A stretch of DNA of 8,494 bases from Hyphomicrobiales bacterium (lineage in GTDB: Bacteria; Pseudomonadota; Alphaproteobacteria; Rhizobiales; NORP267). The notes under the pieces are model-generated. The model was given only the letters and a program-made list of their open reading frames with translations, searched no databases and was not told where the DNA came from. Below, piece by piece: positions 1 through 5,854 of this stretch; the first letter of the stretch is position 1, and every line of letters begins with the position of its first letter. Made by a program: the position numbers and the translations under genes. Location: the NCBI GenBank assembly GCA_016764455.1, contig JAESRU010000108.1, positions 1,618-10,111 of the forward strand. The letters are read 5' to 3'.

Positions 1-128
1 CCAGCCACATCTTTCGCTGACCGTTCTGTTGCCTTGCGCAACCCGTCATCAAGTGCTGGGCCAAGTTTTCGCAGTTTTTTCAACAGTCGATCTTTTTTCC
101 TGATTTTGACGATTACACCATCACTCAT
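1..128 (-). CDS. HK97 gp10-type head-tail / tail-completion protein, N-terminal fragment
   Basis: Only the first 42 codons are inside the window; the gene continues past the left edge. The visible peptide begins MSDGVIVKIRKKDRLLKKLR and continues with a Leu-Gly-Pro-Ala-Leu stretch, then Leu-Arg-Lys-Ala-Thr. This is the usual beginning of the HK97 gp10 family, a basic N-terminus followed by an amphipathic helix. These proteins are small and act at the head-tail joint or tail terminator. The ATG (128-126) overlaps the stop of the upstream head-closure gene as ATGA, so translation is probably coupled. Its position directly after the connector and head-closure genes supports the assignment. The family call rests on the N-terminus and gene order only. 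Confidence 0.72.
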   Translation of the reverse strand, partial: MSDGVIVKIRKKDRLLKKLRKLGPALDDGLRKATERSAKDVA

Positions 129-457
129 ACTGCCACTCCGCCCTCAACAACCATCTCAAGAGCCTTGCCGCGTTCATCAGGATTAATGATTGAGCGAATA
201 TTGTAGTTCGCGCCATCTATAACCACCCGCCATTCTTCTGTAACAGTGCGGGCCTGCACAGACATTCTGACAGTCAATTTGAACGTGGCCTGAGCTGTTA
301 AATCTCCGCCCTCAACCTTTTCCTTGCCGCGCACAGGAGACAACCGTGCACGTTGTGTGAATTGCGTAGCCCATCCATCAGTAACACCGCCCATACCATC
401 AGAAAGGGTTATATTGGTCTGGAACTGGGCGTTTTTTCTAAGATTTCCGGCCCTCAT
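125..457 (-). CDS. phage head-closure / head-tail joining protein (SPP1 gp16-like)
   Basis: This 110-residue protein matches the head-tail joining family (Phage_H_T_join type, SPP1 gp16 / HK97 gp7 role). These proteins form a ring below the connector that closes the DNA-filled head and offers the docking surface for the tail. The start is typical: MRAGNLRKNAQFQ, then a Gly-rich turn and Trp at about residues 21-29 (GMGGVTDGW). A charged stretch follows at 43-52, a beta strand at 60-65, and a C-terminal half of the form TEEWRVVIDGANYNIRSI (residues 73-90) with the Asp-Gly-x-x-Tyr-x-Ile turn seen in this small beta-barrel fold. About 110 residues is normal for the family. The ATG is preceded by a GGCGG ribosome-binding sequence. 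The gene lies between the decoration-like gene and the gp10-type gene, as expected for this role. Confidence 0.85.
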   Translation of the reverse strand: MRAGNLRKNAQFQTNITLSDGMGGVTDGWATQFTQRARLSPVRGKEKVEGGDLTAQATFKLTVRMSVQARTVTEEWRVVIDGANYNIRSIINPDERGKALEMVVEGGVAV

Positions 458-471
458 ATCATCCGCCTAAC

Positions 472-882
472 TTAAAGCGCAACGCCCGCACAATTGATCT
501 TGATATTCAACAGGGTTGTCGATGTTGCCATGCCCAGAATACACGGATAATCACCAGTCGCCAGGTCAGCAACCGGCGCTATGCCACCAGGCGTTCCAGA
601 AAGATAATAGGCTGTGGCCGCTGTCATTGTTGCCCCGATAACTATATCACCACTGGTGACAATGGATAAAGGCTGGCCATCAGCCGCGCCATTGAGGGCA
701 ATCCCCACCGGCACTCTGACTGCGGCAGTCACAGAATCTGTATCTGCCAATTTATATTTGTTGTCAGTCGCATCAAGGTACACAACCTGACCGGCTGTTA
801 TTGTCGCACCAGCCGTCCCTTTTTCAACCTGCGCAGTTGAACCTTGAAGAACACTGGCTGCTGTGATGACGAGATCTACCAT
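472..882 (-). CDS. DUF2190-like protein, putative capsid decoration (cement) protein
   Basis: The product has 136 residues, is rich in Ala, Gly, Thr and Val, and contains almost no charged surface patches. The pattern of a Gly-Ala-Thr-Ile-Thr-Ala-Gly-Gln-Val-Val-Tyr-Leu-Asp strand (about residues 25-37), then Asn-Lys-Tyr-Lys-Leu-Ala-Asp, then Val-Gly-Ile-Ala-Leu-Asn (58-63), then Gly-Gln-Pro-Leu-Ser-Ile-Val-Thr-Ser-Gly-Asp (69-79) is what I know from DUF2190-type proteins. These are beta-rich proteins found in phage head modules and proposed to decorate capsids. The C-terminal strand contains two cysteines (about residues 113 and 131). The start codon shares one base with the stop of the preceding small gene (TAATG), which implies coupled translation. 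Such genes more often sit next to protease or capsid genes; here it lies between the connector and the head-closure gene. The capsid role is inferred, not shown. Confidence 0.62.
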   Translation of the reverse strand: MVDLVITAASVLQGSTAQVEKGTAGATITAGQVVYLDATDNKYKLADTDSVTAAVRVPVGIALNGAADGQPLSIVTSGDIVIGATMTAATAYYLSGTPGGIAPVADLATGDYPCILGMATSTTLLNIKINCAGVAL

Positions 883-1049
883 TATTTCAATTTCCTCTTT
901 CTAACTTCAGTTTCAGGCGCAGACTTTTCCGCCTCGCCATATTTACGCGCCCGATCACACGCCCATTTTTCGTGGTCGGCATCCTTGAACCCATCCCCCG
1001 GGCGATAATCTTCACCCTTATATCGATGCGGATTGATGATTTTTGCCAT
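882..1049 (-). CDS. small charged hypothetical phage protein (55 aa)
   Basis: I do not recognise a characterised family. The frame encodes 55 residues, starting MAKIINPHRYKGEDYRPGDG and ending with a basic tail, Arg-Lys-Arg-Lys-Leu-Lys. The central part reads Asp-Ala-Asp-His-Glu-Lys-Trp-Ala-Cys-Asp-Arg-Ala-Arg-Lys-Tyr. It is soluble and highly charged, with no membrane segment. The case that it is real is positional: its ATG shares a base with the stop of the connector gene (TGATG, 1051-1047), its TAA shares a base with the ATG of the next gene (TAATG, 884-880), and it exactly fills an otherwise empty 167-bp interval. It may be a small head accessory protein or merely a translational relay between its neighbours. 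Confidence 0.7.
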   Translation of the reverse strand: MAKIINPHRYKGEDYRPGDGFKDADHEKWACDRARKYGEAEKSAPETEVRKRKLK

Positions 1050-1636
1050 CAGACTGTGATCCTTCTAAACGGCTTGATGAGTGCCGCCACAGAAAACGGC
1101 AGTTCTTCAAACGACATGCCACTCGCTGTTTCGCGATTTTCGTAATAATGGCCAACCAGCATTAAGATTGCCTGCCTGATCGGTGCCGGGACCGCACTGG
1201 CAGCGCCATATCCTGCATTATACGTGACCGTCACGGCATCGATCCTCGAATAAATACCCGGCCAGGATTGATCCACGTTCAAGGTGATAAATCCACCGAC
1301 CTCATCGGCAAATAACGCATAGACCGCACCGGAAAGCGTCTGCTCCACATTACTGCCATCGTAATATTTGATCGTGGTCACCGATTGAACCGGGTCGATT
1401 GCCAGCCGGATGGCGTCATTAAAACATGGAAATTTTTGCTCCCATGTCTGCGTAATCAAAGCCCGGTTCAAAATACCGTTCCAGCCATCAAACAACGCCG
1501 TTGCCGATTCAATCATAGCGGTGATCAAAGCATCATCGTCACCAAAATCCACATTCATATGCGCCTTGGCTTCAATCAGTGATACCGGCTGCGAACCAGG
1601 GGCAGTGTCGAGACGCGGTGCAAGCATTCTGGTCAC
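1049..1636 (-). CDS. head-tail connector protein, phiE125 gp8 / HK97 gp6-like
   Basis: This is the adaptor ring that binds under the portal and starts the neck of the virion. The N-terminus (MLAPRLDTAPGSQPVSLIEA, numbered from the inner ATG) and the acidic helix after it (Asp-Asp-Asp-Ala-Leu-Ile-Thr-Ala-Met-Ile) match the helical gp6-like connector domain. The middle has WEQKFPCF followed by beta strands. The C-terminal third carries the hallmark Val-Thr-Tyr-Asn-Ala-Gly-Tyr-Gly, then Val-Pro-Ala-Pro-Ile-Arg-Gln-Ala-Ile-Leu-Met-Leu-Val-Gly-His-Tyr-Tyr-Glu-Asn-Arg-Glu, ending near a Phe-Arg-Arg. About 190-195 residues is normal for the phiE125 gp8 family. Two starts are possible: GTG at 1636, overlapping the previous stop as GTGA (195 aa), or ATG at 1627 (192 aa), which matches family N-termini well. 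Neither has a strong ribosome-binding site, so coupling to the upstream gene is likely. Confidence 0.88.
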   Translation of the reverse strand: MTRMLAPRLDTAPGSQPVSLIEAKAHMNVDFGDDDALITAMIESATALFDGWNGILNRALITQTWEQKFPCFNDAIRLAIDPVQSVTTIKYYDGSNVEQTLSGAVYALFADEVGGFITLNVDQSWPGIYSRIDAVTVTYNAGYGAASAVPAPIRQAILMLVGHYYENRETASGMSFEELPFSVAALIKPFRRITV

Positions 1637-1896
1637 TCAGCAGAACCAGCGGGATCCGCATTTCCATCGGCTGTCCCGGTGTTTTCTTTCTCAACGTCTG
1701 CCTTGGCTTTGGCCTCAGCGTCTGCCCTGGCCGCCTTTTCTTCTTCACTGAGCGGTGCCTTGCATTTTGTTGCCCACTTTTCCCGCACCGCGACTTCTGC
1801 AAGATCGCCGGTTATGATCTCGCCAACCTCGATTGTGCGGGGTGTGAAATCACTGTCAGGTTGGCCGGAAAAAGATTGTTTTACTTTGGCGTGCAT
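1633..1896 (-). CDS. small FI-like / head accessory protein, charged C-terminal tail
   Basis: The product is 87 residues when started at the ATG at 1896, chosen because GGAG sits 7 bases upstream. A longer in-frame extension to 1947 has no comparable ribosome-binding site and would run through the hairpin at 1916-1938. The N-terminal half (MHAKVKQSFSG, then TIEVGEIITGDLAEVAVREKWA) looks like a small beta-containing domain frequent between capsid and connector genes in siphophages, with a role compared to lambda FI. The C-terminal half is a low-complexity Lys/Glu/Ala helix (Ser-Glu-Glu-Glu-Lys-Ala-Ala-Arg-Ala-Asp-Ala-Glu-Ala-Lys-Ala-Lys) followed by a disordered Gly/Asp/Ala end. Its stop overlaps the connector gene start. 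That it is a real phage gene is likely; its function is a guess from position. Confidence 0.68.
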   Translation of the reverse strand: MHAKVKQSFSGQPDSDFTPRTIEVGEIITGDLAEVAVREKWATKCKAPLSEEEKAARADAEAKAKADVEKENTGTADGNADPAGSAE

Positions 1897-1903
1897 TTGA
1901 ATT

Positions 1904-1907
1904 CTCC
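1904..1907 (-). promoter_or_regulatory. ribosome-binding site fixing the start at 1896
   Basis: GGAG on the minus strand, 7 bases before the ATG at 1896. It selects the shorter start of the FI-like gene over the upstream in-frame codon at 1947. Confidence 0.65.
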
Positions 1908-1915
1908 AATAAAGA

Positions 1916-1938
1916 GCGGCGGACCAGAAGCCCGCCGC
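1916..1938 (-). terminator. GC-rich hairpin between the unknown gene and the FI-like gene
   Basis: On the minus strand GCGGCGG and CCGCCGC form a perfect 7-bp stem around a 9-base loop, extendable by a G-T pair. It is followed by TCTTTATT, a modest T-rich tract, then immediately by the ribosome-binding site of the next gene. This may be a weak intra-operon terminator, a processing site or an mRNA-stability element. The T tract is too poor to claim strong intrinsic termination. Confidence 0.38.
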
Positions 1939-1959
1939 CAGGTTCAAAAAAGCTCGGTA

Positions 1960-2397
1960 TTAAGCCTGATTAGACTGCGGACTGTCGTGTCCTTCACTCT
2001 TCAGCACCGTTGCCGCGATCGGAGTGCCGGCACCGTGAGTCCCGCTGAAATTAGCCAGGATTTTCAAATACCGCTTGTTGCCGATATAACCGGATCGGTA
2101 AACCGCTGCAGCCGCGTGTGCGGCAACCAGTGATTTGATAATACCGTTGGAGATACCGGAAACACCGAGCATGTCGGCGTCAGCAACGTTGGTATAAGTT
2201 GTGTTGTCATCGGAATGCGTCAACACAAATTCAACCTTGTTGGTGGCATCAAACGTGATGCCGCCAATGCCGATATTCAACAGAATTTCAGCGGCATTGT
2301 AACCCTGCAAATCAATAGCCACAGGCGTATTGTCAGCAGCGAGAACAGCTGCGCCTAGTGCAGCAACAGCCGTCATTTCAGAGTGCATATCCTTCAT
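1960..2397 (-). CDS. conserved-looking capsid-adjacent phage protein of unknown function
   Basis: The product has 145 residues. It resembles a group of small proteins often found directly after the major capsid gene in alphaproteobacterial siphophages; these begin Met-Lys-Asp-Met/Leu-His and contain a Gly-Tyr-x-x-Ala-x-x-Leu strand, Val-Ala-Asp-Ala-Asp-Met/Leu, and a Tyr-Ile-Gly-x-Lys-Arg-Tyr-Leu-Lys/Arg segment near the C-terminus. Here these are MKDMHSEM, then GYNAAEILLNIGIGG, VADADMLGV, and YRSGYIGNKRYLKILANFSG. The composition suggests a beta-sandwich, with no membrane segment or signal peptide. The ATG at 2397 is preceded by AAGGG at suitable spacing. The location suggests a capsid accessory or stabilising role, but I know of no proven function. 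It stands apart from its neighbours because a GC-rich hairpin lies on each side. Confidence 0.75.
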   Translation of the reverse strand: MKDMHSEMTAVAALGAAVLAADNTPVAIDLQGYNAAEILLNIGIGGITFDATNKVEFVLTHSDDNTTYTNVADADMLGVSGISNGIIKSLVAAHAAAAVYRSGYIGNKRYLKILANFSGTHGAGTPIAATVLKSEGHDSPQSNQA

Positions 2398-2432
2398 GGG
2401 ATTGCCCTTTCATCAAAGTAAATGGAAGTAGG

Positions 2433-2458
2433 CGGCGGGCAGAGGCTTCCACCCGCCG
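2433..2458 (-). terminator. GC-rich hairpin downstream of the capsid gene
   Basis: CGGCGGG (2433-2439) and CCCGCCG (2452-2458) form a perfect 7-bp stem with a 12-base loop inside the 87-bp gap after the capsid stop codon. No real T tract follows on the minus strand (CCTACTTCCATTTACTTT). It may be a leaky terminator, or a 3' stabiliser that keeps the capsid message abundant relative to downstream genes. Confidence 0.38.
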
Positions 2459-2484
2459 GTGTTTGAGTGTGTCAGCCGCTCGAT

Positions 2485-3747
2485 TTATGTTGAGCACTTG
2501 AGAAGCTTCATCGCTTCAAAATTGATCAAGCCGCCGCCAACACGTTTTGTGGTGTAAAACAACACATTCGGCTTCGATGTGAACGGATCACGCAAAACAC
2601 GCGTACCCATGCGATCAAGCAGCATATATGACCTGTTGAAATCACCGAAGGCGACCGGGAACGCATTTGCTCCAAGTGCAGGCATATTATCATCCGTTGC
2701 CACTGGTTTCCCGAGTATCGTTGCAACAGTGTCGGCACCCTGTGGCGGCTGCCACAGATAGTTGCCCTGACCATCCTTGAACTTGCGAATTGATCCCATG
2801 ACCGCATCTGAAGTCAGCCAGGTTGCGTTATTGCGATAACCCGCTTTCAGACCGTAAAACAGGTCAATCAATGCATCCGCCGGGCTAGATGCCGCAAAGC
2901 CTGCTGCGGCACCGGAAACAACAAAACCCAGGCTACCCCATGCGTAGGATGAGTTTGCCACCGTAGGATAAGCCAGTAAACCGCGTGGTTTGTTGACCCC
3001 GTCGCCTGAGATAAACGCCAGACCTTCCTGTTCGGCAAATTCTGTTGACACTTCTTCGGCGAGCCAGCTTGCGATATCAATTCGGGCATCATCAAGTGCG
3101 CGTTGAGTTGAAGCAGGCATGGCATAAAGTTCATGGCAGTTGATCGAAATTTCGCGCAAAGTAGGCCCGGATGTTTCAGGCCGGGAATCACTTTCCCCAA
3201 CCCAGCCAGAACCGGTGCCACCCTGGCTCACAAGTTTCTTGTAGGTATCCGTTGAAACCTGCATCACCCGGGACAATGACCGCATTGTCGACACAGTTCC
3301 CAGCACCCGAGTAATCGCATCTTCCGTTTCTTCAGGTACCAGATAGCCACCATCTGGATCGGATTCCGTTGTCAGTTTGGCTTTGACTTCAAATTCACGC
3401 AGATCGGCATCAACACCTTTGCGGAAATATCTGCCAAAGGCATCACTGTGCGCTTTAACATCCGGGTTAGCCGGATCACCATGACCACCGATTTTAATCG
3501 CTGCCAGAGAGGCGTTGACCTCATCCAGAGCCTTGTTCAGGACCGTGATTTCGCCGTTGATGCGGTCCACTTTTTCGGTCTGAACGACATCGGCAAGATT
3601 TTTCTTGATGTCGCTCATTTCTTTGTCGCGTTCCGTCTTGAACTCATCGAAAGTCTTTTGGAGTTCATTGAGAATTTTAGTTGCTGCACCTGCATCAAGG
3701 CGGGCGCTAAGCAGCCCGCGGGCGCGGGTATTAAGTCGAATATTCAT
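2485..3747 (-). CDS. major capsid protein, HK97 gp5 family
   Basis: This 420-residue protein forms the icosahedral shell. Residues 25-85 are a charged heptad-like helical region, the fused scaffolding (delta) domain. Residues 86-125 form a linker in which the maturation protease would cut, probably shortly before TTESDPDGGYLVPEE (126-140), the usual start of the mature chain. The HK97 fold is then marked by GWVGESDSRPETSG (181-194, E-loop region), NCHELYAMPASTQRALDDA (203-221, spine helix), FISGDGVNKPRGLL (245-258), NATWLTSDAVMGSIRKFKDG (307-326), LGKPVATDDNMP (345-356), VAFGDF (365-370) and KRVGGGLINFEAMKLLK (401-417). The position equivalent to the HK97 cross-linking lysine (LKPES) is Arg189, while an Asn (394) aligns with HK97 Asn356, so HK97-type covalent chainmail is unlikely. 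The ATG at 3747 has a good ribosome-binding site and lies 5 bases after the protease gene. Confidence 0.97.
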   Translation of the reverse strand: MNIRLNTRARGLLSARLDAGAATKILNELQKTFDEFKTERDKEMSDIKKNLADVVQTEKVDRINGEITVLNKALDEVNASLAAIKIGGHGDPANPDVKAHSDAFGRYFRKGVDADLREFEVKAKLTTESDPDGGYLVPEETEDAITRVLGTVSTMRSLSRVMQVSTDTYKKLVSQGGTGSGWVGESDSRPETSGPTLREISINCHELYAMPASTQRALDDARIDIASWLAEEVSTEFAEQEGLAFISGDGVNKPRGLLAYPTVANSSYAWGSLGFVVSGAAAGFAASSPADALIDLFYGLKAGYRNNATWLTSDAVMGSIRKFKDGQGNYLWQPPQGADTVATILGKPVATDDNMPALGANAFPVAFGDFNRSYMLLDRMGTRVLRDPFTSKPNVLFYTTKRVGGGLINFEAMKLLKCST

Positions 3748-3752
3748 TGGTT

Positions 3753-4592
3753 TTACCCTCTGATTGTTTCAATGAGTTGCTGAATTCCAGCAACATTCAG
3801 GTCAGCGTCATGCGTAACCGATGCAGCAGCGTTTTGCGTGCCACCTGCAATTTCTTTCAAAAGCTTGCGCCGCTCGGAACGCGGAACACCACTTTTGGCA
3901 AGAATTGCATCCGTCCGCCGTTTGGCGTGGATTTCTGTAATATTTGAGCCGCTGTTTTCCGGCATAGCAATGCCTTCATCGACAAAATCAGCAAAACCCT
4001 TATCAACCGCCATTGACGGTGACATGAACGTTTCCTTGTCCATGAGGGTTTCAATTGCTTTTCGATCAACGCTGGCGCGGGCCTCGTAGATATCAACTAT
4101 GGCACTGTCGAAACCGTCAAACAGATCGGCGGCATCGCGCATATCATGCCGGTTGCCGATAACCATGCCCCAGGCATTATGCACCATCATAAAGCTGCCC
4201 AGACCCATGGCGATGTCATCCCCGGCCATAGCAATAATCGATGCAGCCGATGCTGCCCAACCCATAACATGGACTGTCACTTTTGCCGGATGCTCACGCA
4301 AAAGATTATAAATTGCGATACCTTCAAACATGTCACCGCCAGGTGAATTGATTTTGACGGTAACATCATTTTTTCCGATCGACCTTAGCGCCGCATCCAT
4401 GCGCTTGGCAGTAAAACCGCCGGTAAACATGTCCTCGCCAATCACATCAAAAATAGAAATCGTTGCACCATCATCCATCGCAGCCAACGGTGCCAGTTCG
4501 GCCCATTTTGCCAACACGTCCGATACCGCATCCCACTGGAAATTTTTAGGGCGATCAAATACCTTTGCCTGCGGCAGGGTTCTAAGGCTCAT
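3753..4592 (-). CDS. ClpP-like (S14) prohead maturation protease
   Basis: This 279-residue serine protease of the ClpP/crotonase-like fold should cleave the N-terminal scaffolding domain from the capsid protein inside the procapsid. Visible family marks are VTVKINSPGGDMFEGIAIYN (77-96, substrate-binding strand and Gly-Gly turn), VMGWAASAASIIAMAGDD (109-126) with the probable nucleophile Ser115, and FMMVHNAW (134-141) with the catalytic His138. A conserved LMDKETFMSPSMAVDKGFAD (183-202) provides the third acidic residue, Asp185 or Glu187. The tail after about 220 is basic and Ala-rich and may anchor the enzyme in the procapsid. The ATG overlaps the portal gene by 11 bases and has AAGGA about 8 bases upstream. 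The gene order portal-protease-capsid is classical for HK97-like phages; this lineage uses the ClpP-type enzyme rather than the U35-type HK97 gp4. Confidence 0.95.
   Translation of the reverse strand: MSLRTLPQAKVFDRPKNFQWDAVSDVLAKWAELAPLAAMDDGATISIFDVIGEDMFTGGFTAKRMDAALRSIGKNDVTVKINSPGGDMFEGIAIYNLLREHPAKVTVHVMGWAASAASIIAMAGDDIAMGLGSFMMVHNAWGMVIGNRHDMRDAADLFDGFDSAIVDIYEARASVDRKAIETLMDKETFMSPSMAVDKGFADFVDEGIAMPENSGSNITEIHAKRRTDAILAKSGVPRSERRKLLKEIAGGTQNAAASVTHDADLNVAGIQQLIETIRG
3756..3761 (-). promoter_or_regulatory. capsid gene ribosome-binding site
   Basis: AGAGGG on the minus strand, 8 bases before the capsid ATG at 3747. It lies inside the last codons of the protease gene and supports the chosen capsid start. 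Confidence 0.7.
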
Positions 4593-5844
4593 TGTTCACA
4601 TCCTTTGTTGTTGTATCCCCCGCCGTGTTTGGCGGATCGTAATAGACATCCCCGCCTTCACGCGGGTTTTGGTCCTCAAGCGCCCTGATTTCGTTGGGAC
4701 TGCTGACACCCCACTGGAGCGACTGCACATGCGACGCCCACCTGGCCTTTGTATCTGCCCTGACCAGCGCCGAGCGGTTGAAGCGGAAGAAAATATCTGA
4801 CTGCTGCTCTGTCAACAGATCAAGATTACAGGCTTCCTCCCACATGGTAAGATGATCTTCGAGCGAAAATGCCTTGAAGGCATTTGACTGTTGTTCAAGG
4901 CCAGTACCCCAGTTTGTGCTGTTCTCCGTGTCGCCGATCATGTGCGGCGGCACACCGAAAAACATGGCGATTTCAGAGCGGGTGAATTTACGACTTTCAA
5001 TCCATTGTGCATCAACAGCACTCATCGTCAGCATTTCAGCCGTCAACCCGTCTTCAAGCACCATCCATTTCCCGGCACGCTCACCTTCGGCGCGATATTC
5101 GTCCATTGACGCCCGTAATGTCGCGCGGCCTGCCTCACCCAAAGCCTTTTCAGATTTAAGATAGCCACCAACATTGAGCCCGTTCTTGAACTGTGTCGCA
5201 CCATGGCTTTCCTGCGCCAGCGCCAGACCAATGGTCTCGCGTGCATAGGTCAACGGCGTCACACCTGTGATACCATCCAGCGTCAAACCAAACAGATGAA
5301 AAATCTCATCCTGCCTGAAGATAATTTTTCGTCCGTCTTTGCGCGTCCAGGTATACTCAAGCGACAAATCGTCGAGCTGGCGGACTTTAACCCGGTGCGG
5401 GTCCAGCGGTATCAATTCCTGGACCTCACCGCGCGAGCGCACAATCAGTGCATAGCCATTTCCTAGCAATAAAACATGGGCCTGCAACATCCGGCGAAAC
5501 TGCGCCGGTTTTTGCCACCGGTTTGGTTTGCGCCGGATCACATTCCACAAATTCAGGTCTGACGCATCCTCACGAGTGAGCGCATCAACCCGGCGCTTTA
5601 GGTGCAGCGGTAAAGTCGCCACCGCACCGGAGATAATCCGCACACTGGCATAAACCGCCGCGACAGACATGGCCTTGCCCGCTGTCACCGAGACACCGGA
5701 TTGCGTGACATTCCCGGACCGCAAAGCTTCATCAAGATCGTGCGGAGTGCTGATAACCGTCCCACCCGACGCACTTTGAACTGAGGCCATCGGTGCGACG
5801 ACCTCATTCCATGATCGAGAGAAAAGCCAATTGTACAATCCCAT
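4582..5844 (-). CDS. portal protein, HK97 gp3 family
   Basis: The portal is the dodecameric ring at one capsid vertex through which terminase pumps DNA and to which the connector binds. The 420-residue product shows the family pattern: MSVAAVYASVRIISGAVATL (59-78); a stem/wing region with LLLGNGYALIVRSRGEVQEL (125-144); LDPHRVKV (147-154); NGLNVGGYLKSEKALGE (221-237); MVLEDGLTAEML (261-272); SRKFTRSEIAMFFGVPPHMIG (284-304); and STNWGTGLEQQSNAF (309-323). The C-terminus ends in a flexible acidic Pro/Thr/Asp tail. I start at the ATG at 5844: a TTG at 5856 is in frame but forms part of the GAGGGG ribosome-binding sequence. That leaves 8 bases between the large terminase stop and this start. The family's usual length is about 380-430 residues, so the gene is complete. 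Confidence 0.95.
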   Translation of the reverse strand: MGLYNWLFSRSWNEVVAPMASVQSASGGTVISTPHDLDEALRSGNVTQSGVSVTAGKAMSVAAVYASVRIISGAVATLPLHLKRRVDALTREDASDLNLWNVIRRKPNRWQKPAQFRRMLQAHVLLLGNGYALIVRSRGEVQELIPLDPHRVKVRQLDDLSLEYTWTRKDGRKIIFRQDEIFHLFGLTLDGITGVTPLTYARETIGLALAQESHGATQFKNGLNVGGYLKSEKALGEAGRATLRASMDEYRAEGERAGKWMVLEDGLTAEMLTMSAVDAQWIESRKFTRSEIAMFFGVPPHMIGDTENSTNWGTGLEQQSNAFKAFSLEDHLTMWEEACNLDLLTEQQSDIFFRFNRSALVRADTKARWASHVQSLQWGVSSPNEIRALEDQNPREGGDVYYDPPNTAGDTTTKDVNNEP

Positions 5845-5848
5845 GGAA

Positions 5849-5854
5849 CCCCTC
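5849..5854 (-). promoter_or_regulatory. portal ribosome-binding site overlapping the terminase stop
   Basis: GAGGGG on the minus strand overlaps the large terminase TGA and lies 4 bases before the portal ATG at 5844. It is the reason to prefer that ATG over the TTG at 5856. Confidence 0.6.

Noticed and set aside
1579..2133. 184-codon open frame on the plus strand covering three minus-strand genes
   Set aside because: The Cys-rich translation resembles no family and crosses the start/stop junctions of supported late genes. It is a shadow of their codon usage.
4330..4800. Plus-strand frame across the portal/protease junction
   Set aside because: Antisense to both genes with clear catalytic and structural motifs. 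No domain is seen in the translation.
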